Below are positions 55,026-64,000 of a stretch of DNA of 64,000 bases, in pieces. Below the pieces are notes generated by a model. That model was not told the DNA's origin, made no database searches, and saw only the letters and a list, made by a program, of their open reading frames with translations. Origin of the DNA: Acestrorhynchus altus. Lineage: Eukaryota > Chordata > Actinopteri > Characiformes > Acestrorhynchidae. Position numbers and translations under genes: made by a program. The stretch covers positions 5,110,851 to 5,174,850 of the forward strand of contig CM067509.1 of the NCBI GenBank assembly GCA_034509495.1. Direction: 5' to 3'. The first letter of the stretch is position 1, and the number at the start of each line of letters is the position of its first letter.

Positions 55026-55228
55026 CTACAAATTACTAATCATTACAAATTACTAACCATTACAAATTACTAATCATTACAAATTACTAATCATTACAAA
55101 TGACTAATCATTACAAATTACTAACCATTACAAATTACTAATAATTACAAATTACTAATCATTACAAATTACTAACCATTACAAATTACTAATCATTACA
55201 AATTACTAACCATTACAAATTACTAATC
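55026..55228. repeat. 17-bp tandem array, 12 units
   Basis: Unit ATTACAAATTACTAATC, 17 bp, repeated 12 times (the first lacks one base). Variation is almost confined to the last two bases (TC or CC; one TA) and one T-to-G change in the fifth unit. The near-identity implies recent tandem amplification. Confidence 0.97.
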
Positions 55229-56288
55229 AGAATTCTTGCATTTTCAGCTCAAAAACACTTTGTCTAGGATACTTCTTGCTATCTGGGAGTTTACTCACCT
55301 AATTATATTTTCATCTATCATTAACTATAAAATTGCATGATTTACAATTCTACAATTTGAATTACCTAACTCATTAGTTACACATAATTACTATGTAATT
55401 ACTATGTAACTACATGGTTTTTACAGTACATATGTAATCCAATTTATTTATTTAATTATTTAAACATAGTTGCCTACAGTACTTAATTGTTCAATATCAA
55501 ACTAACTGCTTAGTTGAAGTTTAAGGAACTGACTGGCCTGAAAACAAGCTGAAACATTCCAGTATGACCATGAGGCCTTCAACCAGTTTGGAGTCATTAG
55601 CCTCTTGAATGCCAGTCTCTTCAGTACAAGGCATAAAGAAATATATTTCTGTCCATTTTCAGTCTCTGTTTCTCCCAATCAAGCTGGACGTTTACCTGTG
55701 GACAGATCCCCGTCTCAGCATACTAACAAGCCAACGATTTTCTCTCATAAAGCAAGTGTTCTCCTCATCGGTCTCTCTGGCTTTGAGTGATCGGTGGGCG
55801 AGTGAGAAGGCTGTTCTAATGTATTGCTGGAGGGTAAATTTTCCACCCAGCTCCATGATGACCTACAGCGCTAGTAAATGTCTGCTGAGCTCGCATCGTA
55901 TTTTTCAAACCCGGGGAAATATTGTGTTTTTTCCCGCTCTCGCTCGCTCGCTCGCCCGCCAACTCAAGCTTATCAGGCAGTGGGAAGGAAGATAAGAGCG
56001 AGAGAGAGACAGAGAGAGGGACGATCGGCTCCTTCCAAGGTCAGTGGAAGTATTGGGCTCTGCTTAAACAAATTAATCTTTGCAGTGGAGTAATATGATA
56101 AAAAAAAAAACACTGAGAGAAGAAAAAGAGGGTAGAAAGAGAAAGAGTGGGGGATGCTTATCTGGACTAATGTGGACTCATATTCAGGCCTGATGAAGAC
56201 CTGAGCCTTTCAGTTACAGACAAAGAGCTTTGTGTACTTTTGAAATGTGCTGCCTCATTAAATTAATTGCCGATAACTTACAATAATT
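55229..56288. other. Unique sequence, no gene recognised
   Basis: A 128-codon plus-strand frame (55,609-55,995) has no domain. A CGCTCG run is near 55,937-55,956 and an A-run near 56,100-56,110. Confidence 0.35.
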
Positions 56289-56373
56289 AAAAATAAATAA
56301 ATAAATAAATGAATGAATGAATGAATGAATGAATGAATGAATGAATGAATAAATAAATAAATAAATAAATATA
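56289..56373. repeat. (AAAT)n-(GAAT)n-(AAAT)n tetranucleotide array
   Basis: ATAA units flank a block of about 10 ATGA units, producing a symmetrical array of about 21 tetramers. Confidence 0.95.
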
Positions 56374-56465
56374 TTTCTGCCATTATTACAGAGTTAATTA
56401 TACCTAAAGATTATACCTTCATTATTCCTTCCCCTTTGGGCATTATTATACCACTTCCACTGGCA

Positions 56466-56530
56466 GCTAAACTGCCCTGGAGCATGTTGCTCCCACCACC
56501 ATGCTTAACAGTGGGACCGTCAGTCTTCAA
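56466..56530 (-). repeat. Tc1-like transposase scrap
   Basis: CTCCCACCACCATGCTTAAC on the plus strand translates on the minus strand to VKHGGGSNML, the glycine-rich segment of Tc1-like transposases also seen at about 45,207. Only about 60 bp are recognisable. Confidence 0.6.
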
Positions 56531-56865
56531 ACAGACCTGTCCATCTTTCTCATTGGCTCATGGCTTCACCTGACTAAATCACTATTTTCTTGCTTTACAG
56601 ATCCACTTCCGGCTCTATGTTCTGCACAAAAAGGGCAGATTGACACTAATGAACCCCTATATCGTGCTGCATCTGTCCACTTTCTAAAACACTCTATAGA
56701 ATTTAACTGAAGGTGCTCTATCGAAAACACCACCAAGCAGATGAATATCATAGCAGAAGTTGTGGATCTGGATCAGTGGAAAAGATTGTGCTGCTTCAGT
56801 GCTGTTGATGGGCAGTGACATTTAAGTGTGCATACTCTCGTATTTCTCAGGTTTGGGTTTGACGT

Positions 56866-56939
56866 GAGAGAGAGAGAGAGAGAGAGAGGGGGAGAGGGAG
56901 AGGGAGAGAGAGAGAGAGAGAGAGAGAGTGTGTGTGTGT
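56866..56939. repeat. (GA)n with (GT)n end
   Basis: GA repeats with GGGA interruptions, ending in a short TG run. Confidence 0.95.
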
Positions 56940-57057
56940 TGGAATAGGATCGTCTGAATCTCTATAGGTAGATGAGCTGTTCTGCGCAGTGGGACAGAAT
57001 GGCATTTCTGCTAAAGGCTAAGAGAACACTATCTGTACTGACTGTCACACACACCAA

Positions 57058-57081
57058 CTCTCTCTCTCTCTCTCTCTCTCT
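57058..57081. repeat. (CT)n microsatellite
   Basis: Twelve CT units. Confidence 0.95.
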
Positions 57082-57164
57082 ATCAATTTCTCAATTTCCT
57101 TTTTCTCATTTCTTCCTTCATTTTCCTTCTTTTATCTGCCTTCATTACATGCCCAAATGTTTTT

Positions 57165-57715
57165 TTGTGGTGGGTCGTTCTCAGCACCGCAGTGACACTG
57201 ACATGGTGCTGGCGTGTTGTCATGTATTGCACTGGATCAGAGACACTGTGTCCACTCTCTGTCCACTGTATTAGACACCCCTATCAAGTGTCTCCACCTT
57301 GTAGATGTAAAGTCGGAGACAGAAGCTCATCTGTTTCTACACAATTTGTGTTGGTCGTCCTCTAGTCCTTCGTCAGTGCTCACAGGACGCTGCCCACAGG
57401 ACGCTGTCGGCTGGATGTTTCTGATTGGTGGAATGTTCTCAGTGACACTGAGGGGTTTAAACACTCCAGCAGCACTGCTGTGTCTGATCCACTCGTACCA
57501 GCGCAACACACACTAACACACCACCACCATGTCAGTGTGACTGCAGTGCTGAGAATGACCCACCACCCACATAACAGCTGCTCTGTGGTGGTCCTGTGGG
57601 GTCCTGAACATTGAAGATCAGGGTGAAAGGAGGAGAATAAAGTCTGCAGAGAAACAGATGAACTACAGTCTGGAATTATAGAATCACAAAGAGCTCCTGT
57701 CTATATATATACATC
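57165..57715. mobile_element. Foldback (palindromic) element, central part with both arms
   Basis: The left arm (57,167-57,250: GTGGTGGGTCGTTCTCAGCA, CAGTGACACTGACATGGTG) is the reverse complement of the right arm (about 57,470-57,565: CACCACCACCATGTCAGTGT, CAGTGCTGAGAATGACCCAC). The spacer holds GTAGATGTAAAGTCGGAGAC and GGACGCTGCCCACAGGACGC. The right flank (GGGTGAAAGGAGGAGAATAA, GAGAAACAGATGAACTACAG) is present but the terminal repeats are not. Frames of 100 codons within it are repeat-derived. Confidence 0.8.
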
Positions 57716-57768
57716 TGTCTATCCAGCCATTTTTCTGACTCTCTATCTATTTATATTTTGTAATATAA

Positions 57769-57770
57769 TA

Positions 57771-57850
<80 letters not shown>
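57769..57850. repeat. (CA)n microsatellite
   Basis: About 41 CA units with one TA interruption near the left end. Confidence 0.95.
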
Positions 57851-57852
<2 letters not shown>

Positions 57853-57969
57853 GTTAAAGCATTGTTCCATCCACAATGCTTCTCGTCTGTGAGTCTCTTC
57901 ACGGTCATGGATCCAGGACCTGGGCAGAAAGAAAAATATCAGCACTCCTCCTTGAGAAGAAGAGAGAAA

Positions 57970-57991
57970 AGAGAGAGAGAGAGAGAGAGAG
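57970..57991. repeat. (GA)n microsatellite
   Basis: About 11 GA units. Confidence 0.95.
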
Positions 57992-60059
57992 GGAGGAAGT
58001 AACTGTGAAAGGAACAACCTCACCTTCGTCCTTCCACAGCTGTTCTGTGCTGAAAAATCAAAAGCGTAGTAACAGGAGGAGAACACACTGATTACAAATA
58101 AGCCTGTCTGTCATCACCTAGTGCTCCATACATACACTTCATCCGTTCCTCCTGCCACAGGGAGGCTGAATTAGAGAGTGATACGTCTAGTGATGCAGCA
58201 ATCTGATACACCAAATTAGCTCTAATATGTCTTAGTCACGGTCATTATGAGTCATGGTGAGGTCAAGTATCAGGATCTGTATCAGGAGAACTGGAGTGAC
58301 GTCTCCACATTCCTGGTCTCGTCTTTAAGCTCAAAGTATCTCCAGAATGATGCTCAGTCATGAAGCATGGAACCTTTTCTAGTAAGTGGTTGGTCAGGTC
58401 AGTGTTTCCACTGCAGTGACCCCTGTGCTCCGGGGTCTGACCATGGACTGAGCATCCATCAGAAGGACTCGGGCCCCCTGACACTGAGGAATACATCGAT
58501 AGGACAGTGGATCCGAGTTGGGCAGTTCCCTTTTCACCTGCACCTGGTTAGTTTAGAAACTAGAGTTTTGGAATCCTGCAGGCCAGCAATAAAAGATTGG
58601 AACAGTGTTTGTTGATATATAGAACCATTTTGAAGGTCCTGGAAAGAAGAGTTTGAAAGAGGCTTCCCTTGTACTGTATTTGAAGCCTGATTTTAGTGAG
58701 GAACTCTTTGAGGAACAGCAGGAAAACTACTGAAACTATAGCAAAGCACACTTTGGTAGCTGTTAACAGAATAGAACCTGTCTGTCTGACATCAGCAGGG
58801 CTAACAAGTTGGCACAGTCAAGCCACAATAGCGACACAGGAGGAGGCTGGTCTTCAGCATGGTAAAAGTGTACTCGTGATCATTTATGAGCGATGCAGCC
58901 TTTGAGGTAATGTTGCAATAGTGATGCTATACAGCCATGCTTGCACTCTTGAACAAACACCTTACCCAACAGGTGAATGCCATGGTGAATTCCCCGCCAA
59001 TGCCACTCCTTCCTTCCTTCCTTTCTTAATCAACTACCCCCACCTGTCTTCAAAAGGCCTTTAGCCACAGCTTTACAGATGCTGTTGTGCCTTCCTTCTT
59101 CCTCGCTGACACCACCGGTCCTATTAGTCTTACAGGGGGTTGGCTTCACACCTGCCTTCCATTCCCAGAAGGATCTGAGATGGTTCAAGACCTGGCCCAT
59201 CTATGGGACCAATGACAAAGACTGTAACTCAGAAACATCACCTTCAAATTGTAAACCTTTGGTCTTCTGGTCTTCAGTTCCTGACATCACGAGTAAACAT
59301 CAGTTCTTGATCTCCCTGAGGCTGAATGCAATCAGATTCCTAGTTCCCAGATATAAGTCGTCTACACACTACAATCTGGAACCCAGCACTCCTGCTGTAA
59401 AGTGTGACAACACCTGCACCTTTTTGAGCTTCTGACATCCGTGTCATTTGAGTCACTGATAAATCTCTACAGACAGAGTCCCTCGCTCAAGGCTCTTCGT
59501 AGTCTGTGTCCAGGCACCTCTCGAAATTCACACCTACATGATCAGATTAGTTCTGTTTCCCCAGGATGCATATTCTATGAAAAAGGAACTGCTGTTAAGA
59601 GCAGGATAAAAATAAATGAATTAATCATATGTTCTGCTTGGTTGCCTTCCCAATCAGCAGAGCAAAAACTCCATTAATTCAGCTCCTTGGCATATTTCAT
59701 TTTTAATTAGCGCTGCATTAGTAACGATAAAGCAGTCCCAGCATCCTCCGCATGCAGGTGTGACCCCTCCCCCTCACCGAGACATGCCGTTTAATTAACG
59801 CCATGGCAACTGGTGTTATATTTATCTTATTATTTCCCCACTCCAATCTTGCCTCTTGACTGGCACCAGGACTGGTGTGTTGTATCCCAACTACAGTACT
59901 CTGGAAGTACTGGCTGATCGTTCCTATTCATGAACATGACAAATCAGCACTTCAGAAGGATTAGCACATACACCATTCATAAAGTAGTAGAACATCAAAT
60001 CCCATAATTGCCGGGGTCGGAAATCTGTTCTGAGGAACTCCGTCAACCTTGAGGAGATG
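57992..60059. other. Mostly unique sequence
   Basis: No exon recognised. 59,020-59,190 loosely resembles 48,815-48,960. The block 59,680-59,830 is rich in TTAATTA/ATTAG words and looks like a conserved non-coding element. The 118-codon frame 59,079-59,435 has no domain. Confidence 0.35.
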
Positions 60060-60500
60060 ATGGACATTCTTAATAGGTGCCCCGGTGATATTACCCTCTG
60101 GTTACATAAAACAGGGAACATGGTTCAAGTCCAGGCTTCTCTCTCTGTAGCAACAGATTCCAGCTCCTCCAGAGACATCCCAGGAGGCATTCCCAAATCC
60201 ATTGTGACATATAATCCCTCAGATGGGTCCTTGATCTGCTTCATGGGTGTTCAACCAGTGGAATGTGCCTGGAAAGGTGGAAAGGAGCCAACCAAGGTGC
60301 AGTTCAGGCAGTCGAGTAAAGTGCTAAACCCTAGGTTAGTATCTAACCCAACATTATCCTCAGCAACCAAAAGATCGGATTCCTTCTTTCTGCAAGATTC
60401 CAGGAGGAATTCTTAAGTCCAGCATGAAATTTACTCCTGACAGTTGGTCTTTGATCAGTGCCATGGGTATCTATCCAGTGGGACATGCCTGGAAGTCTAA
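60060..60500. repeat. LINE-associated repeat, two diverged partial copies
   Basis: TCCAGCTCCTCCAGAGACAT, ATTGTGACATATAATCCCTC and AACCAGTGGAATGTGCCTGG (60,160-60,275) match a teleost retroposon segment ('...GAGACATAATCCCTC...GTGGGACATGCC'). A second set, TTCCAGGAGGAATTCTTAAG and TATCCAGTGGGACATGCCTG, lies at 60,397-60,492. A 119-codon frame through the first copy (60,057-60,416) is repeat-derived. Confidence 0.5.
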
Positions 60501-61327
60501 GTTGGAGTCAACCAAAGGCTATGAGTGTCCAGACCATTTCATTGGATTGGAACATCTACTGTTAGACCTTCTAAGCAGGGTATATTTCCAAAAATAATGA
60601 AATTATCTGGTAACTAACTTGTCAAACAAGTGTGGAGCCAACGTGGAATCATTGGGCTGCCAACACGCTTTGAGGAAAGCTTTAATCCTTCATCCAGCAC
60701 CAGTGGCCAATTGTGTTCGCTTGAATTCCAGCTGCTGATGGCAAAGTAGCATGACCCACGCATGACTGGAACTTGCAATCTTCAGGCCATAGTGTCAGCA
60801 CCGTAATCCACAGACCACTCAGGAATAATGTAAATGCTGCTGATGGGCTTTTGGTCTTTTGTTAAGGTCCAAAGCATCCATAAAATCTGACCATTTCGAC
60901 TACAACTCCAGAGAGCTCCAGCCAACCCAACCCAAATGTACTCTCAGCAACCAGATCAGCTTTCATTTGGTCCCTACAAAGGGTTAAACACACACCCAGG
61001 TACACAGGTACTCTTCACATCTGGTGTTTTCATTCTTCATTAGAGGATCTGAAGACCTATATCGAGCGGTTCCGTCACGGCGGTGGGACTGTTCTGAGAG
61101 GGCCTATCAGTTTCTTCCCAACATGCCTCCAAACTATAGGGTTTTTTATTCCATCACTGAGGTCATGGCATGTAGCTGTGACAGTACAGCTGTGTCCAAC
61201 AGATGTGGAATCACATGCATTAATCCAACAAGACACTCCAGCACAGCAGGTTCGATTTGGTGGGTCTGTAGCAAGCACACAGCGTGTGAGGTGGATGAGG
61301 TGGACGATGTGGCCTGCAACGTCTGAT
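60501..61327. other. Unique sequence, no gene recognised
   Basis: The 100-codon plus-strand frame 61,024-61,326 precedes the transposase scrap and may partly derive from it, but no domain is visible. Confidence 0.3.
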
Positions 61328-61425
61328 AACGTTGTGGTGCCAGATAACATAGGACACCTTCAGAGGTCTTATGGAGTCCATGCCTCAGTGGGACAGAGCT
61401 GCTTTGGTGGTATGAATGGATGATC
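61328..61425 (+). pseudogene. Tc1-like transposase C-terminal scrap
   Basis: GGTGCCAGATAACATAGGAC, CACCTTCAGAGGTCTTATGG and AGTCCATGCCTCAGTGGGAC, then GAGCTGCTTTGGTGG, match the final codons of a fish Tc1-like transposase gene ('...HTFRGLVESMPRR...AVLAAKGG'). The frame gives DTFRGLMESMPQWDRAALVV. A stop lies just upstream. The terminal repeat is not found. Confidence 0.7.
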
Positions 61426-61565
61426 GGAACCTACACAATACAGTGGTGTGAAGCCTCAGGTTCTACACTAATCCAACCAGTTGATTCTGATAGATAGTGT
61501 GTATTAAACTGTACATGGAGCCAGAACTGCAATGGCTAGGGGGCTGTGAAGGATGTGTGTATGTA

Positions 61566-61570
<5 letters not shown>

Positions 61571-61644
<74 letters not shown>
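61571..61644. repeat. (GT)n microsatellite
   Basis: About 37 units, then ATGCACGCACACAC. Confidence 0.95.
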
Positions 61645-61647
<3 letters not shown>

Positions 61648-61752
61648 CACGCACACACAAGTGCCAAACTCTGGTCCCCAACCGTCCTTATGGCACCGCT
61701 TGAATATCTTCAGGCCAAATCCTCTCTTCTGCCACAGCGACTGTGTGTTTGA

Positions 61753-61754
<2 letters not shown>

Positions 61755-61820
<66 letters not shown>
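61755..61820. repeat. (GT)n microsatellite
   Basis: About 33 units, 110 bp from the previous array. Confidence 0.95.
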
Positions 61821-61821
<1 letters not shown>

Positions 61822-63018
61822 CCTGCTATCTCTATACCCCCACCACACACACACAATATTGCTTCGACATTATGTACCAAAAGCTTAATATTTTTTTAGC
61901 TACTGTTCCATTAAGCTTGATTTATGTAAATGGCATCTGCTCTGATTGGCTGCAAACCATCAGGCCTCATTTAAAAAGCAAGGCAAGCTATGCTCTGCTT
62001 CACCAATAAGAGTCCTTGGGCAAGACTCCGGTCTTCGTATTAGGTTCATAGCAGCGAGCATGTACTGCTCATTCTGTATTGTCACTGTGGTTCTTGGATC
62101 TGCTGCTGTATTGGAAATGTAACACCACCGTGGAAGAAACAAACCCATTAAAGTGTCTGTGGTGAAATGAGGTTGATCACTCCGGAGTGAGCGAGAGGAG
62201 TTCATCGACTGAAGTCCGACCAGGTCGGTTTTTGAAACATATAATGCCATGTCTGCAGCTCGTGTCCAGTATCTGGACTGTGAAGACTGGAGAGCGAGTG
62301 CTTGGAATGCTCGGAAAGGAGTTGACATACCCCATCAAACCCTTTTCTTTAAAGAAATGTGAAAAATCCACGATTAAACGCTCCTAAAATAATTCATTTA
62401 TTTCAATCCCGTTTTTACAGGCATGGAAAATCCATTTGGCTCAAAGCATTATATTGGGAAGCTAATTTGAGACCATTTTAACCAGTGTGAAGTCCTTTGC
62501 TGTGTTTTTGCGCACATTAGAAGTTCTTATTTTCTCCATCTGACTGCTACCTGATGCCACCCCACCCTCAGTTCATCACACGCGGCTTTAATTCACTCCT
62601 TCCCTCGCGCACTTGTTTGCTTATCAGAGCAGGGAGTGAATTACTGGTCTCGTCTGGCTCTTATTGCCAACTGTTGCCATTGGAAACCTTGGCAAACTGG
62701 GAGCACGGAGTTTAATGAGGGAAATGAAGACGGAGACAGTGAGAGGACGGGAGAGCGAGATGAAGGAGCAGAGAACGATATTTTAGCATCACGTTGATTA
62801 TTATTTCATATGTTCTATGATCAAACGGAAAGGAATTTGAAGAAGAGGAACCTTATATAAACACACACAGGAACACAGTCCCTATAATTGATGTATCAAA
62901 ATGTATCCTTTCATGGCTGGGGTTGTTAGATGTCTTGTCCTCCCCAAGTTGTCCTCCCCGATTATTAAAGCGTCATGCTTTTTAACCCTCAAGTCCACTG
63001 TGGTTGGCTTTACTGGCT
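61821..63018. other. Unique sequence, no gene recognised
   Basis: Antisense-overlapping frames at 61,960-62,328 and 62,177-62,387 have no domain. 62,030-62,350 is high-complexity. No repeat recognised. Confidence 0.35.
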
Positions 63019-63051
63019 TATATAAATATATATATATATATAGTATATATA
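63019..63051. repeat. (TA)n microsatellite
   Basis: TATA-rich run with AAATA and GTA interruptions. Confidence 0.9.
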
Positions 63052-64000
63052 CAGAGAGAGAGTTGAATTTACCTACCCTCAGTGTACCAGCAGCCACGGG
63101 GGCCAGAGTTTGGCCCTCCAGGTACGTGAGATGCTGGAGGTTTGTCTCATTGCTGTGATTAAACTGTCCTCCATCTCTGTATGGTTTAACATCTGCTGCC
63201 TCCTGTACTCCTGTGCGGTGATGCTGCTCCAGGCACAGCCAGCACGCCCAAGAAGTGGCCGCCGCGGTCAGCAGGTGCAGACAGTGCTCCTCGCTGACCC
63301 AGAGGAGAGGGTTTGTTTTTGAAAAGACACACAGGCTAATGGATTTCGAGTAGTTCCGCCATCAAGACTTATGTGAGCAGCTCAGAGATTAAAGGATCCA
63401 TGTTCTATGTTTTCGTTGGGTTTTCATTTGTCCTCTTGTCCACTTACGGCCTGAGTGTGGGCACTGCTGTATCAGTCAATCCAATTTATTTGTATTTTTT
63501 ATGGTTATTGATTTATTGTTTTATTTTATTTTGCTGAACCTTTGACAAAACTAAGATATGCAAATAACCTCGGGTCTAATTGGCTGCTCTGTATTTAAAA
63601 AATGGCTTGAATGGTTTGAAGCATTTTGTTCAACAGTGCAATTTTTTGGGGGGGACAATAAATTGCCATAATATCATTTATGATGTGAGATGATAGTAGC
63701 ATTATAATGCAAATATACCCTTTTATTGCTCAATGAAACGTATAATTAAGAATATTCAAATATTACTACATATAAAATGATTAAATATCCTGTGAGAATC
63801 AGACATGCATACAATAAAACCTAGTCCTGATGAGTTGGGCTACCTTGCAGAAGTGTGCAAATAAAATGTAGCTGCCTAAAGAAAACTGTAGGTAGACGAT
63901 TCTGTTCAGCACTGTATCAGAAAATGCTCCCAGCAGAACTTTGGGTGGGATTTTTGGAGCTTAAATCACAATATGAAGGTAAAAACAAGGTAACCGAGGC
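63052..64000. other. Unique sequence to the end of the window
   Basis: No exon or repeat family recognised. A T-rich stretch lies near 63,490-63,530 and a G-run near 63,647. Confidence 0.35.

Noticed and set aside
55026..55228. CRISPR-like or origin iteron array
   Set aside because: Directly adjoining 17-bp units without spacers, in a fish-like genome. A simple tandem repeat explains it.
57214..57516. 100-codon plus-strand frame as a host gene
   Set aside because: It is wholly inside the palindromic repeat, and the same words occur at four other loci in the window.

Overview
This window looks like intergenic or intronic DNA from a ray-finned fish, most likely an ostariophysan such as a characin or catfish relative. 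The evidence is base composition, dense dinucleotide microsatellites ((CA)n, (GA)n), and many dispersed repeats of kinds I know from teleosts: several lineages of degraded Tc1-like DNA transposons, tRNA-derived SINEs, LINE reverse-transcriptase remnants, long palindromic (foldback) elements, and 'GGTTGCTATGG' and 'GCTGGTCATGCTGGT' type minisatellites. The lineage call is inference. Family identifications come from remembered sequence patterns; no database search was run. I found no convincing host protein-coding gene, rRNA, functional tRNA, CRISPR array, bacterial operon or intact virus. Nearly all open frames are short, antisense to each other, or fall on microsatellites.

Layout. 1-9 kb: mostly unique DNA with MITE-like pieces ('AGAACCCTTT' and GC-box families) and a CCAAT/TATA-like cluster near 8.55 kb. 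9-18 kb: a tRNA-derived SINE, a LINE remnant, minisatellites, a second SINE, and a 920-bp-spaced direct repeat (16.2 and 17.1 kb). 18-27 kb: mostly unique DNA, a tRNA-Pro primer-binding-site-like motif (21.5 kb) and several long (CA)n arrays. 27-30.9 kb: a Tc1-like transposase relic flanked by MITE-like copies, and a GC-box repeat copy. 31-34 kb: conserved-looking unique DNA, a LINE fragment and a complete-looking 451-bp foldback-family element. 34-37 kb: a 'CATATGGG' degenerate repeat, a Tc1-like relic whose expected catalytic Asp is Asn, and a retroposon 3' end with a (GATT)n tail. 38-44 kb: unique DNA, a second foldback-family copy and a retroposon with a (TTC)n array. 45-52.6 kb: the most transposon-rich part, with three Tc1-like relics, a GC-box repeat containing a 52-bp tandem array, and a nested 1.76-kb composite at 50,028-51,790. 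53-64 kb: minisatellites, a 17-bp satellite-like array, another foldback copy, LINE-like and Tc1-like scraps, twin (TG)n arrays and unique DNA.

No set of genes works together here. What can be read is a history of mobile-element insertion, internal deletion, nesting and tandem amplification in a neutral background, plus a few high-complexity unique blocks that could be cis-regulatory or unrecognised exon sequence. I did not find a previously undescribed biological system. The items most worth checking are the nested composite with its 21-bp minisatellite, the GC-box tandem array, the two tRNA-Pro PBS-like motifs, and a 273-bp splice-flanked open segment at 49,610-49,882.
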